Notes: generated by a model not told the origin, from the letters alone. DNA of 64,000 nt from Roseihalotalea indica (GCF_022458895.1 NZ_JAINFL010000002.1:868001-932000), one strand, 5' to 3'. Counted from the stretch's first letter, positions 34,591-44,748 are shown. Program-made: numbers and translations.

Positions 34591-35403
34591 ATGATTCATA
34601 TTGATATAAATCAGGAGCAGATTCCGGCCTTGGGGTTTGGTACGTATCGTCTTAAAGGAAAAGATTGCCGGGACGCCGTAACAGACGCAATCTCATTAGG
34701 CTATCGCCATATTGATACTGCCCGGATGTACGATAATGAGGCTGAGGTTGGCCGGGGAATTCGTGATAGTTCGGTCAACCGGGATGATGTATTTGTCACT
34801 ACAAAAATATGGTATACGGACCTTGCTCGCCAAGATATTATTCATGGTTTAGAAGACAGCCTCCGCCAATTACAAACCGATTACGTTAATCTAACCCTGA
34901 TTCACTGGCCTACTCCTGAAATGAATTTAGAAGAAAGTCTGGGAGCCCTGATGGAATTGCAGCAGCAGGGCAAGACCCGCCTGATTGGGGTGAGCAATTT
35001 TCCTTCAGCCTTATTAAAAGAGGCCCTGAGTATCGCCCCCATAGTATGTAATCAGGTGGAGTATCATCCTTATCTGGCACAAGATGCTTTGTTAGATATA
35101 GCCCAGAAGCGCCGTCTGATGCTTACTGCTTTTTGCCCACTAGCGAAAGGTGAAGTGCTGCAAGACAATAAATTGAAGCAGATTGGTGAAAAGTATGGAA
35201 AAAGCGCCGCGCAGATTACTTTACGCTGGTTGGTGCAACAGGAAAATGTAGTGGCCATCCCGAAAGCCGCTAGCCGCGAACATCGGGTAACTAACCTGGA
35301 TATCTTCGATTTCTCACTAACGGAAGATGAAATGAGCCAAATACATCAGTTGAATCGCAATCATCGGCTGTCTAATCCTTCTTGGGCACCTGTTTGGGAC
35401 TAA
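34591..35403 (+). CDS. Aldo/keto reductase
   Basis: A 270-residue TIM-barrel NADPH oxidoreductase. The catalytic tetrad is visible: Asp in YRHIDTA, Tyr in RMYDNEAEVGRGI, Lys in VTTKIW and His in LIHWP. The C-terminal ITLRWLVQQENVVAIPKAA segment binds the cofactor phosphate. It is close to the 2,5-diketo-gluconate reductase/YtbE-like group that reduces aldehydes and keto sugars; actual substrate unknown. Monocistronic by spacing. Confidence 0.93.
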   Translation: MIHIDINQEQIPALGFGTYRLKGKDCRDAVTDAISLGYRHIDTARMYDNEAEVGRGIRDSSVNRDDVFVTTKIWYTDLARQDIIHGLEDSLRQLQTDYVNLTLIHWPTPEMNLEESLGALMELQQQGKTRLIGVSNFPSALLKEALSIAPIVCNQVEYHPYLAQDALLDIAQKRRLMLTAFCPLAKGEVLQDNKLKQIGEKYGKSAAQITLRWLVQQENVVAIPKAASREHRVTNLDIFDFSLTEDEMSQIHQLNRNHRLSNPSWAPVWD

Positions 35404-35538
35404 AAAGGTGAATTTATTGATCGGTCCGATATGGCAATTGAGCGAGCATTTAGGGGTGCTCAACTAATATTGTATTAAAGCAGCATATATTGAGATTATT
35501 TTGCAGGTGTGCAGTAAGCATACAAAAATAATCTTATT

Positions 35539-35763
35539 ATGATTGCAAACGAGAATGTAAACTCAATCGTGCTAGCCTGTCTGCTTTTAATTCATGAACG
35601 TGAATTGCAACATCAGCAGGCAGTAACTGTAGTAGCTGCTAAAGTAACTCGGAGTGAGTATTTAAGGAGCAAGTATTTATCGTCTGTGGAAGAGTGGTTG
35701 CCTTCCAAAAGTCAGTATGTTTCTTACGGGGAAGTCTGCTCAGAAGAAATCCACTATAATTAG
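35539..35763 (+). CDS. Small hypothetical protein
   Basis: A 74-residue frame from an ATG in an AT-rich context (TATTATGATTGC). The N-terminal half is mildly hydrophobic and the rest charged; no family recognised. It could be a real short gene or chance. If it is not real, 35404-35943 is a 540-bp non-coding stretch in which I see nothing else. Confidence 0.35.
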   Translation: MIANENVNSIVLACLLLIHERELQHQQAVTVVAAKVTRSEYLRSKYLSSVEEWLPSKSQYVSYGEVCSEEIHYN

Positions 35764-35943
35764 AGTTTACTCCGATTAATGCCATTTTTATATTGTAAGC
35801 CTTAAAGTGCTGTTGGAGGCAGGTTCTCTGTACAGCCTTCTGACAAACGCTTCCTGGCATGTCTTTAAAAGAAAAATGAGCACTTAATCAGGAGCAGTCT
35901 GCTACTGATCAAGTACTCACTTCTTCTATATCTGTTAAAAAAC

Positions 35944-38067
35944 TTATCGTACAAACGCTGCGGCCAATCCACCGTCTACGTTGAGTACATTGCCTGTGCT
36001 TTTGTTGGTTAATCCTCCTACGAAGGCAAATACTCCATTGGCAATATCTTCAGGTAAGATAGTTTCATTCAACAGCGTACGTTGCGCATAGTGGTTAGGT
36101 AGTTCCTCCAACGGCACTCCATAAGCCTTGGCGCGCCCTTCGGCCCAGCCACCAGACCAGATATTACTACCCTGTATAACGGCATCAGGATTCACCACGT
36201 TAACCCGTATTTTATCTTTTCCAAGTTCAGCAGCTAACAGGCGCGACAGGTGCAGCTGAGCGGCTTTGGCAGAACCATAAGCGGCATTGTTAGGCCCGGA
36301 TACCAGCGCGTTCTTGCTTACAATATTTACAATATCGCCGCCCATACCTTGCTTACGCATAATATCCACGGCTGCCTGGGTCATTCTAAACTGCCCCTTT
36401 ACCATCACATTATGCTGTACATCCCAGTCGCCTTCCGAAGTGTCTTCTAATGTTTTAGAAATGGAAAGTCCGGCATTGTTCACCAGAATATCAATACCAC
36501 CAAAGGCAAGGCAGGCCTCCTGAAAGGACTGGCCAATGTCTTGCGACTTGGTAACATCCATTACGGTTCCCACCGCTGCATCTTTTCCGTACTTTTTGAT
36601 GAATTCCTGACGCGCCTCTTCTACCCGCTCCTGATTCATATCCGAAAGAATGACACACGCGCCTTCCTGCACAAATTTTTCGGCAATTGCTTTACCGATA
36701 CCGCCACCGCTACCTGTAATCAACGCAATTTTGCGAGATAGAGGTTGCTCCGGAGGCATACGCTGGAGTTTTGCTTCTTCCAACAGCCAGTATTCAATAT
36801 CAAAAGCTTCCTGAAGTGGTAAAGAAGTATATTCTGATACGGCTTCAGCCCCACGCATTACATTGATGGCATTAATATAAAACTCACTGGCAACGCGGGC
36901 TGTTTGCTTATTCTTGGCGAAGGTGAACATCCCGACCCCTGGCCAGAGAATTACTACCGGGTTAGGGTCACGAATGCCGGGGCTGTTGTCGTGTTTATGC
37001 TGTTCGTAGTACTCAGCGTAATCTTTTCGGTATTCCTGGAAAGCGCCGTATAGTTGCTCGTGTAATGCTTTAGCATCTGAGATGTCCGCATTGGCTGGCA
37101 GAAAGTCCAGTACCAGGGGGCGGATTTTGGTGCGCAGAAAATGGTCGGGGCAAGAAGTGCCCATAGGGGCCAGCTTTTGTAGATCCTCGCTATTGATAAA
37201 CTGTAACACACGTTCATCATCTGTGAAATGGCCGATCATCGGTTTGTGGCTGGAGCACAGTCCACGTAAAGTAGGAGCCAACGTGGCGGCCTGCTTTTTA
37301 CGGTCAGTTTCGGGAAGGGATTCCAGCTTTACACCGCCGAATACAGGCCGGTCTTTCCCCATATGCTCTTCCAGGTAAGCTGATGCTTTCTCAATCACGT
37401 TCAGGCTATTCATGTAGCACTCGTAGGCGGTATCTCCCCAGGTAAATAACCCGTGACTGCCCAGCGTAATGCCGCGTATACCAGGATTTTCTTTAATGCA
37501 GTTTTCCAGTTGAAGCCCCAGATCAAAGCCCGGTCGTTGCCAGTCAACCCAGCCTAGTTGCCCCTCAAAAAGCTCTTCGTTGATGCGCTTGCCATCTTTA
37601 GCAGCGGCAATAGCAATAAGAGCATCGGGGTGAAGGTGATCTATATGTTTATAAGGAAGAAAGGCATGCAGTGGAGTGTCAATACTAGGAGCGCGCGAGT
37701 CCAGGTCATACAGGCAATGGTAAAACAGGCCTACCATTTCATCTTCGTGTTCTAATCCCCGGTAGCGGGTTTTCAGGGCATGCAGGCGGTCAAGATACAA
37801 TCCGGCCAGACCATTTCGCTTTAGTGAGCCAATATCACCACCGGAGCCTTTTATCCACATCACTTCGGTGTCTTCACCAGTGAGAGGATCTTTCTCTATT
37901 GTTTTGCAGCTGGTATTACCACCGCCGTAGTTAGTGATCCGCAAGTCGGCTCCCAGAATATTGGATCGGTAGAGTAACAGAGCGATTTCATCACCTTCCA
38001 ACGACTTGGCTTTTTCATCGTCCCACAGGTAATTGACATGTTTGAAAGTAGTCACTGCGCTTTCCAT
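35944..38067 (-). CDS. Bifunctional rhamnulose-1-phosphate aldolase/short-chain dehydrogenase
   Basis: A 707-residue two-domain protein. Residues about 25-400 are a class II aldolase/adducin domain (GGGNTSCK near 45, DTPLHAFLPYKHIDHLHPDALIAIA with the zinc His residues, GLFTWG). Residues about 435-705 are a short-chain dehydrogenase (ALITGSGGGIGKAIAEKF, NNAGLSIS, the catalytic Tyr in AAYGSAKAA). The combination splits rhamnulose-1-phosphate and oxidises lactaldehyde to lactate, finishing L-rhamnose catabolism. The isomerase and kinase of the pathway are about 17 kb away at 54555-57295. Divergent from the sugar dehydrogenase gene. Confidence 0.93.
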   Translation of the reverse strand: MESAVTTFKHVNYLWDDEKAKSLEGDEIALLLYRSNILGADLRITNYGGGNTSCKTIEKDPLTGEDTEVMWIKGSGGDIGSLKRNGLAGLYLDRLHALKTRYRGLEHEDEMVGLFYHCLYDLDSRAPSIDTPLHAFLPYKHIDHLHPDALIAIAAAKDGKRINEELFEGQLGWVDWQRPGFDLGLQLENCIKENPGIRGITLGSHGLFTWGDTAYECYMNSLNVIEKASAYLEEHMGKDRPVFGGVKLESLPETDRKKQAATLAPTLRGLCSSHKPMIGHFTDDERVLQFINSEDLQKLAPMGTSCPDHFLRTKIRPLVLDFLPANADISDAKALHEQLYGAFQEYRKDYAEYYEQHKHDNSPGIRDPNPVVILWPGVGMFTFAKNKQTARVASEFYINAINVMRGAEAVSEYTSLPLQEAFDIEYWLLEEAKLQRMPPEQPLSRKIALITGSGGGIGKAIAEKFVQEGACVILSDMNQERVEEARQEFIKKYGKDAAVGTVMDVTKSQDIGQSFQEACLAFGGIDILVNNAGLSISKTLEDTSEGDWDVQHNVMVKGQFRMTQAAVDIMRKQGMGGDIVNIVSKNALVSGPNNAAYGSAKAAQLHLSRLLAAELGKDKIRVNVVNPDAVIQGSNIWSGGWAEGRAKAYGVPLEELPNHYAQRTLLNETILPEDIANGVFAFVGGLTNKSTGNVLNVDGGLAAAFVR

Positions 38068-38496
38068 ACAGGATAGGTTTTATGAGGATAAAAAATTAGT
38101 TTACGCAAAACAAAAATACAAAAAATCGGCACAGGTTACCGTCCTGTACTATCTTGATGCAAAGAGGTTTCAGTATCATGGTAGCACACGCTGACGGGCT
38201 AACAGATCGGTTATTGTCAGGCAGCTCTAGCTTGGCACCTATTGCCTACTATCAACTGTTTACCAGCCCGTCAGTTAACGCTTAATCAAGGCTGATTGAG
38301 AATGAAGAGATGGTGAAGGAATTCACAATTTGGGTGGTAATCAAAACATAATGATTGAACATTTTTTTACCCCTTTATCATCTTCTAACAGACACAATGC
38401 TTATGGAATTGCTATCGTTATGTCTATGTTTGTTAAGTCGCTATACTCTGAATTTATTACTTTCGGCCTGACTCTGGCCTGGAAAGACAACCTGAT
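38068..38496. other. Intergenic region with a large stem-loop
   Basis: A 429-bp divergent gap. It must hold both promoters. The main structure is an inverted repeat CTGACGGGCT (38191-38200) and AGCCCGTCAG (38265-38274), 64 nt apart, with AACAG next to the left arm matching CTGTT before the right arm. I see no coding signal; a structured RNA or a paired operator is possible. Confidence 0.5.
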
Positions 38497-41235
38497 ATGA
38501 ACCAGAAACCTGCTTACTACTTTTCCTTCCTGTTAAGTATTAGCCTATGGGCGTGTCAGCCCGATGCTTCAGTGCAGCAAAGCCCTAATTTGCTTGAGCC
38601 ACCGCCCGCCAACCGCTTTACCAAAACCATACTAATTGAAGATCTGGAGGAACCTATGGAAATTGAGGTGACCCGGAATCACCGTGTCTTTTTTGTGGAG
38701 CGTAAAGGAGAGGTCAAACTATATAACCCTGCTACCGGCCGAGCCGACCTGATCGGGCAAATTGATGTATTTTCCGGTAACAACGATGGTTTGCTGGGAA
38801 TGGCTCTCGATCCTGACTTTTACGAAAACCAATGTATCTATTTTTATTACTCTCCTGCCGGTGATGAACCTAAACAGCGCCTTTCTCGCATAAAGCTGGT
38901 TAATAACCAACTAGATATGTCTTCAGAAGAGGTAATACTGGAGATTCCTACCCAGCGGGAAACCTGTTGCCACTCGGCCGGTTCACTGGAGTTCGGGCCT
39001 GACGGGCTGCTCTACGTGGCCACGGGTGATAATACGAATCCCTGGGAGTCGGATGGTTATGCTCCAATAGATTCTCGTCCGGGGCGGGTAGGGTACGATG
39101 CTCAGCAGACGGCCGGTAATACCAATGATCTGCGGGGTAAGATTCTACGTATCCGTCCGTTAGCCGATGGCTCTGCTGGGAAACCTCTGTATGAGATTCC
39201 TGAAGGCAACCTGTTTCCGAAAGATGGGTCAGCCGGTCGGCCGGAGATCTATGTGATGGGGGCGCGTAACCCCTTCCGAATTTCTATCGATCCTAAAACC
39301 TCATACCTGTATTTTGGAGACATTGGCCCAGATGCCAGTACTGCCAGTGAAATGGGGCCTAACTCATACGATGAACTGAATATTGCCAAAGAACCAGGCA
39401 ACTATGGCTGGCCCTATTTTATTGGCGACAACCAGGGGTATCCTTCCCGTAATTTTGCTACGGAAACCTATGGTGAGGTAAATAACCCCGACCATCCGTT
39501 GAACACATCAGCAAACAATACCGGAGCTCGGGAATTGCCTCCCGCCAGACCCGCTATGCTCTACTATACTTATCAGGAAAGTGAAAAATGGCCCAGCCTG
39601 GGCAAAGGAGGGCGATCTATCATGGCTGGCGAAGTATACCGCTCTGAGCGCTACAGCAATACGGAAGGGAAGTTTCCGATATACTATGATAACTGTTTGT
39701 TCATTTACGAATGGATGCGCAACTGGATTAAAGTAGCTCACCTGAATGATGATGGCGAACTGACCGAACTGGAAGACTTTATGCCAGATACTAATTTTGA
39801 GAAGCCTATGGATATGCAGTTTGGCCCGGATGGCTCGCTGTACGTGCTGGAGTACGGTAGTGCTTGGTACAGCAACAACAGTGATGCTAAGCTTAGCCGC
39901 ATCAGCTATACGCGAGGTAATCGTCCACCTGTGGCAAAGGTAGAAGCTTCTACCCGGGCAGGCGCAGTTCCATTAGAAGTGAAATTTTCGGCTACTTCAT
40001 CCTATGATCCGGATAATGACTCGCTGACCTACAGTTGGGAGTTTGGCTCGGATGATCAAGTGGTGGAAGATAAAGCAGAAGCTACATTTACCTTTAAAGA
40101 GCCCGGCGAGTATCCCTGTACCTTAGTAGTAACCGATGCGAATGGCGAGCAATCCACTACTCACCTGACGGTTCTGGCCGGGAATGCCCCGCCTCAGGTA
40201 GCGATAGACCTTACCGGAAACAAAACGTTTTACTGGCACGATCAACCCATAGCGTATCGGGTGGGAGTCTCTGATCAGGAAGATGGCGATTTAGCAAGTG
40301 GAAGTATTGATACTGCGCAAGTATTTGTCTTTTGGGATCGGGGCATTGGAGAGAACTTGTCACCACTGGTTACGGGGCATCAGGAGGCGATGGGAGCAGT
40401 AAGTAGCGTGTTGGTAGGTAAAAGCCTGATTGATGAAAATGACTGTAAAAACTGCCATAAAGTAAATGAAACGTCTATTGGTCCGGCGTATAAGGAGGTC
40501 GCTTTGCGTTATCAGGATGATACTACCGCCCGGGATCGACTAGCCAAAAAGGTGATTGCTGGCGGTGGCGGAGTATGGGACAAAAACTTTGTGATGGTAG
40601 GCCACCCCGATCTGTCTGAAAAAGCGGCAAAGGAAATGGTGAACTATATTCTCTCTTTAGCGGATGAAGGAGAGAAGTCGCAACGTATTGCTACGCAAGG
40701 GCAGATTTCACCTCGCCAATTTCAGGCAGATGGCTTGTACCGCATTACTGCCAGATACGAAGATCAGGGAGGGCAAGGAGTACCACCACAAACGGCGGAA
40801 GTCTATCGTACCTTACGGCCGGCCCGCATACAGGCCGAAGCCTTTAATGAAGTGAAAAATCTGCGTATTGGCGGAGCCGTAGAAGATGGTGATGATCGTA
40901 TTATAGAAAACATCAAACACGGATCATACGCGGTCTACGAAGATATTGATCTGACGAATGTCTACAGTATTGTGCTTCGCTATGCCAGCGAAAGTGCCGG
41001 AGGAACCGTTGAGTTGCATCTGGATAGCCCCGACGGAGAAGTGGCGGGTAAAACCACCCTGGCACCCACCGGAAGCTGGCAAGCCTGGCAGGAGCAAACG
41101 ATGTCGGTTAACCCTACAAATGATAAGCACGATCTGTATTTTGTATTCAGCAATGGGCAACGGCAACGAGAAAATCTGGTAACAGTAGACTGGTTCTATT
41201 TTTCTCATACTGCCCCCCTGCTTTCTCATCGTTAA
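38497..41235 (+). CDS. PQQ-type sugar dehydrogenase with PKD, cytochrome c and carbohydrate-binding domains
   Basis: A 912-residue lipoprotein (lipobox ending WAC, Cys20). Domains: six-bladed glucose/sorbosone dehydrogenase-like propeller about 40-480 (LLGMALDPDFYENQCIYFYYS, GARNPFRISIDP), PKD domain about 485-565 (YDPDNDSLTYSWEFG), class I cytochrome c about 630-725 with heme motif CKNCH (650-654) and a late Met in VMVGHPDL as possible axial ligand, and a CBM6-like domain about 770-905. It probably oxidises sugars at the outer surface or periplasm and passes electrons to its own heme. Followed by the rhamnosidase gene after 24 bp. Confidence 0.88.
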   Translation: MNQKPAYYFSFLLSISLWACQPDASVQQSPNLLEPPPANRFTKTILIEDLEEPMEIEVTRNHRVFFVERKGEVKLYNPATGRADLIGQIDVFSGNNDGLLGMALDPDFYENQCIYFYYSPAGDEPKQRLSRIKLVNNQLDMSSEEVILEIPTQRETCCHSAGSLEFGPDGLLYVATGDNTNPWESDGYAPIDSRPGRVGYDAQQTAGNTNDLRGKILRIRPLADGSAGKPLYEIPEGNLFPKDGSAGRPEIYVMGARNPFRISIDPKTSYLYFGDIGPDASTASEMGPNSYDELNIAKEPGNYGWPYFIGDNQGYPSRNFATETYGEVNNPDHPLNTSANNTGARELPPARPAMLYYTYQESEKWPSLGKGGRSIMAGEVYRSERYSNTEGKFPIYYDNCLFIYEWMRNWIKVAHLNDDGELTELEDFMPDTNFEKPMDMQFGPDGSLYVLEYGSAWYSNNSDAKLSRISYTRGNRPPVAKVEASTRAGAVPLEVKFSATSSYDPDNDSLTYSWEFGSDDQVVEDKAEATFTFKEPGEYPCTLVVTDANGEQSTTHLTVLAGNAPPQVAIDLTGNKTFYWHDQPIAYRVGVSDQEDGDLASGSIDTAQVFVFWDRGIGENLSPLVTGHQEAMGAVSSVLVGKSLIDENDCKNCHKVNETSIGPAYKEVALRYQDDTTARDRLAKKVIAGGGGVWDKNFVMVGHPDLSEKAAKEMVNYILSLADEGEKSQRIATQGQISPRQFQADGLYRITARYEDQGGQGVPPQTAEVYRTLRPARIQAEAFNEVKNLRIGGAVEDGDDRIIENIKHGSYAVYEDIDLTNVYSIVLRYASESAGGTVELHLDSPDGEVAGKTTLAPTGSWQAWQEQTMSVNPTNDKHDLYFVFSNGQRQRENLVTVDWFYFSHTAPLLSHR

Positions 41236-41259
41236 TAGTAGTTTCAAAAGCTGATCTCA

Positions 41260-43494
41260 ATGCAATCATTGCCCTTTAACCTACGCTGTGATCTGATAGC
41301 GCATCCTGAATATGTGTCTTCCCGTGGCTTTTCCACCAATATTCCTCTTTCGGAAATTGATCAGTATCCTACGCCAGTAGAGTTGGTTATCATCAATAAT
41401 CGGCAGCCTGCGTTAAGCTGGAATCTTCCTTCAGGCACCCGTCAGCAGGCATTCCAGCTTATAGTCTCTGATCAGCCCGAACTGCTGCTACAAGGTAAAG
41501 GTAATTACTGGGACAGTGGAAAAGTCTTTTCAGAACAGCCGATGATTGTGTATGCCGGGCCGCGGCTTCGGGCTAGAAAAGTGTATCACTGGACTGTCCG
41601 GGTGTGGGATGATGAGGGGCAGATGAGTGGCTATGCAACGCCTCAATCTTTTATGACGGGAGCACTGAGCAGAAAGTATACCCCGGCTTATTATCCCATA
41701 CAGAAAAAGCTTCAGTTTCCGCAGTATATACAATCAGTGAGTGATGATCACTATTTTGTGGATTTTAGGCAGGCCGCGTTTGGTACATTGCAACTGACCC
41801 TTAAAAGTGATGCGGAAGGACGGGAAATAACAGTTCACTTGGGAGAAGTACTGAAAAAGCCAAAGCAAATACACCGTGAGCCAGGGGGCGGCAGAAGGTA
41901 TCGGGCCATACCCCTTCGGCTACAAAAAGGTACTCACACCTATCAACTGCAACTTACGCCCGACCGGAAAAATACCCGTAAACATGCGGTTAAGATGCCC
42001 GAATATATTGGCGAAGTGATGCCATTCCGCTATGTAGAAATAACTTCTTACCCTCATGAGCTAGATAAGCTACAGCTACAGCGTATAACAGTGCATTACC
42101 CTTTTCAGGAAGACGCTGCTCATTTCCGTAGTTCGAGTGAAGTATTAAATCAGGTATGGGATCTATGTAAATATACCATCAAAGCCACCAGTTTCGCCGG
42201 CATCTACGTGGATGGTGATCGGGAGCGGGTGTGTTACGAATCTGACTCCTACATCAACCAGTTAAGCCACTATGGGGTAGACGCCGAATACTCCCTGGCC
42301 CGGCGGACCCTGGAGTATCTGATGCACTACGCCACTTGGCCTACTGAATGGATACTGCATGGGGTATTAGTAGCTTATGCCGACTGGATGTATACCGGCG
42401 ATACGCAAATGATTGAGCGTTACTATCCTCTGCTAAAAAATCGTACCCTGGTAAGTTTGGCAGATGAGCAGGGGCTGATCAGCAGTAGCCGTTCGCGTCG
42501 CCGTACTGAACGCAGCGTAAATTATGATCGGACTTCTTTTAAGAGAAAACCTCTAAAAGATATTGTCGACTGGCCCCAAACCGGCGGGATGGGCCTGAGT
42601 GAAGATGATCCGGGCGAAACGGACGGGTTTGAGTTTTGCGAGTTAAATATTGTAGTAAATGCGTTTCATTATTATGCACTACGCTTAATGGCCGAAATGG
42701 CCCAGGCTATTGGTAAAGAAAAGGAGCATCAGTTCTGGAAAGAGCGGCAGGCGAAGGTATACCGAGCGTTTCAACAGCACTTCTTTGATGCCGAACGGCA
42801 GATATATGTGGATGGAGTGGGGAGTCAACATGCCTCTTTGCACGCTAATATGTTTCCACTGGCATTTGGTTTGGTGCCGACAGAGCAGCAACCGTCAGTG
42901 GTAGCGTTTGTAAAAACTCGGGGAATGGCATGTAGTGTGTATGGTGCGCAGTACCTGCTGGAAGGGTTATACGAAGCCAATGAGGCAGAATACGCGCTGC
43001 AATTACTCACCTCTACCGAAGAGCGTAGCTGGCATAGTATGCTGGCCGCTGGCTCTACCATGACCATGGAAGCCTGGGGCGATCGCTTCAAACCCAACCA
43101 GGACTGGAACCATGCCTGGGGAGCAGCTCCGGCTAACATCATTCCCCGCTATCTGGTAGGAGTACGTCCCCTGACGGCCGGTTTTTTTAAAGTATTAATT
43201 CAGCCCCAGCCGGGCTTATTAATCGAGTTTGAGGCGAAAGTTCCGAGCATACGAGGGCCTTTTATGGTACACTACCAGCGGGAGGACACTTCGTATAAGC
43301 TTCAGCTTCAAGTTCCAGGAAACGTCGAGGCGCTGGTTCGCCTGCCATGTCTAGACCTGAGCGGCAACATACAAATTCATCAGAATGGGCAGAAAGTAAG
43401 CGTAAAGCTACTGGACGGCTTCTATGAAATTCCTTCCGTACTCACTGGAGAATACACCTTCGTGGTAGCATCAACACAGGGGGACGAAAGCTAA
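41260..43494 (+). CDS. Alpha-L-rhamnosidase (glycoside hydrolase family 78)
   Basis: A 744-residue enzyme: N-terminal fibronectin-like domain (about 45-130, LSWNLPSG...YHWTVRVWDDEGQMSGYA), a jelly-roll domain, then the (alpha/alpha)6 catalytic barrel. The catalytic acidic cluster is in YVDGDRERVCYESDSYINQLSHYG (about 317-335), and the late block AGSTMTMEAWGDRFKPNQDWNHAWGAAP is typical of GH78. It removes terminal L-rhamnose from glycosides or polysaccharides. No signal peptide is apparent, so it may act in the cytoplasm or the start may be misjudged. Probably co-transcribed with the sugar dehydrogenase. Confidence 0.92.
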   Translation: MQSLPFNLRCDLIAHPEYVSSRGFSTNIPLSEIDQYPTPVELVIINNRQPALSWNLPSGTRQQAFQLIVSDQPELLLQGKGNYWDSGKVFSEQPMIVYAGPRLRARKVYHWTVRVWDDEGQMSGYATPQSFMTGALSRKYTPAYYPIQKKLQFPQYIQSVSDDHYFVDFRQAAFGTLQLTLKSDAEGREITVHLGEVLKKPKQIHREPGGGRRYRAIPLRLQKGTHTYQLQLTPDRKNTRKHAVKMPEYIGEVMPFRYVEITSYPHELDKLQLQRITVHYPFQEDAAHFRSSSEVLNQVWDLCKYTIKATSFAGIYVDGDRERVCYESDSYINQLSHYGVDAEYSLARRTLEYLMHYATWPTEWILHGVLVAYADWMYTGDTQMIERYYPLLKNRTLVSLADEQGLISSSRSRRRTERSVNYDRTSFKRKPLKDIVDWPQTGGMGLSEDDPGETDGFEFCELNIVVNAFHYYALRLMAEMAQAIGKEKEHQFWKERQAKVYRAFQQHFFDAERQIYVDGVGSQHASLHANMFPLAFGLVPTEQQPSVVAFVKTRGMACSVYGAQYLLEGLYEANEAEYALQLLTSTEERSWHSMLAAGSTMTMEAWGDRFKPNQDWNHAWGAAPANIIPRYLVGVRPLTAGFFKVLIQPQPGLLIEFEAKVPSIRGPFMVHYQREDTSYKLQLQVPGNVEALVRLPCLDLSGNIQIHQNGQKVSVKLLDGFYEIPSVLTGEYTFVVASTQGDES

Positions 43495-43719
43495 GAAAAC
43501 CCTATCTCTTAACATGAACCTACCCACCCTCCATAGTTCATATGCTTGGCTCCCTTTCACTCTGGCTGAGTTAGTTTCAAGAGTGGCTTGATTGGGGAAA
43601 TCAGGGTGATTATCATTTGAGCTCTGCCTCTAAATTCTCACTAAGTGCAACTTAATTTCGGGCTTTTATGTCTAATTAGATAGGTTATAGCTCTGCTAAG
43701 CCCACTAATTAACCTAAAA

Positions 43720-44637
43720 ATGAGAAACAAAAATATGATATTCTGGGTGCTGCTGGGAAGCGGTATCCTCTTTATTCTACTGCTCATTATTATCGGTAAT
43801 ATCCTCACCATTGGTGATAATCTGGCAGAAGTGCACCCTTACCTTAGCTACTCCTTTTATGTTGTTTCGGTGTTGCTGCTTTTTTTCTTAATTATTCGCC
43901 CGTTATTCAGCGTTTTCTCTTTACCGGAAATTAAGGCCGGGCAGTTTTTGGATGAAGACAAGAGTGATCCTGGTTCTAAAGTATCTCGAAAAGTGGCCCG
44001 GCAGCTCATCAGCCAGGGGCAGTTAGATCTAACTGAAAAAAACGAACTGACTCGCCTGCTCAAAAGTGATCAGGACCCTTCGGAGGCACTCGGCAAAATT
44101 TTTGACGGAAGGCTGGAGCGCATGGATGACATCATTCACCGGTATGCCAAGCAGGTGTTTATTTCTACCGCACTTTCTCAAAATGGCCGCCTGGATGCCA
44201 TCTTGGTACTGATGATCAACTTCCGCATGATGAAGGAGCTGGTCCGCAACTATGGATATCGGCCAACCTACGGGCAGCTAATTAAAACGTATACCAAAGT
44301 GATGGCCGCTGCTCTGATTGCCGATGGCATTGAAGATGCCCAACTTGCTGAAATCTTCCCGCAGATCAGCCGGGGTTTTCTGGGAGTAATTCCTGGCTTA
44401 GGGTCTTTATCTTCCTCCATCCTGCAAGGTACTGGAAATGCCTTTTTGACTTTACGGGTGGGCTATATCACCAAAGCCTACTACGCTATGGCCGGACAAG
44501 GATTATCTCGCCGCGAGTTGCGGGTATCGGCTAACCGAACGGCTATCAAAAAGCTTTCGCTCATCATTCGCGAATCACTATTGGTTTTCCCTCGCGAGGC
44601 CCAGCGTAAAGCACGCGAGGTGCTAAAATTCGTGTAG
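43720..44637 (+). CDS. DUF697 (YcjF-like) membrane protein
   Basis: A 305-residue protein with two N-terminal transmembrane helices (about 7-28 and 43-63), a charged linker and a C-terminal DUF697 domain (VFISTALSQNGRLDAILVLMINFRMMKELVRNYGYRPTYGQL and IPGLGSLSSSILQGTGNAFLTLRVGYITKAYY). DUF697 proteins often accompany Era-like GTPases; none lies here. Function unknown. Confidence 0.85.
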   Translation: MRNKNMIFWVLLGSGILFILLLIIIGNILTIGDNLAEVHPYLSYSFYVVSVLLLFFLIIRPLFSVFSLPEIKAGQFLDEDKSDPGSKVSRKVARQLISQGQLDLTEKNELTRLLKSDQDPSEALGKIFDGRLERMDDIIHRYAKQVFISTALSQNGRLDAILVLMINFRMMKELVRNYGYRPTYGQLIKTYTKVMAAALIADGIEDAQLAEIFPQISRGFLGVIPGLGSLSSSILQGTGNAFLTLRVGYITKAYYAMAGQGLSRRELRVSANRTAIKKLSLIIRESLLVFPREAQRKAREVLKFV

Positions 44638-44720
44638 AAGAAGCACTAGGCTTGGTTAAGCTAAAACACTACTAAAAAAATATTGAATATAATTTTAGGT
44701 GGATACTGATAAATTTATTT

Positions 44721-44737
44721 ACTTTGTAATTCAAAGT
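44721..44737. promoter_or_regulatory. 17-bp palindromic operator, copy 1
   Basis: ACTTTG-TAATT-CAAAGT ends 11 bp before the ATG at 44749. Flanks are also shared with copy 2: AAATTTATTTA just upstream and ACTTTC just downstream. The first arm overlaps a TTACTTTG stretch that could act as a -7 box. Probable binding site of the winged-helix protein encoded at 45351-45659. Confidence 0.65.
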
Positions 44738-44748
44738 ACTTTCTTGGT

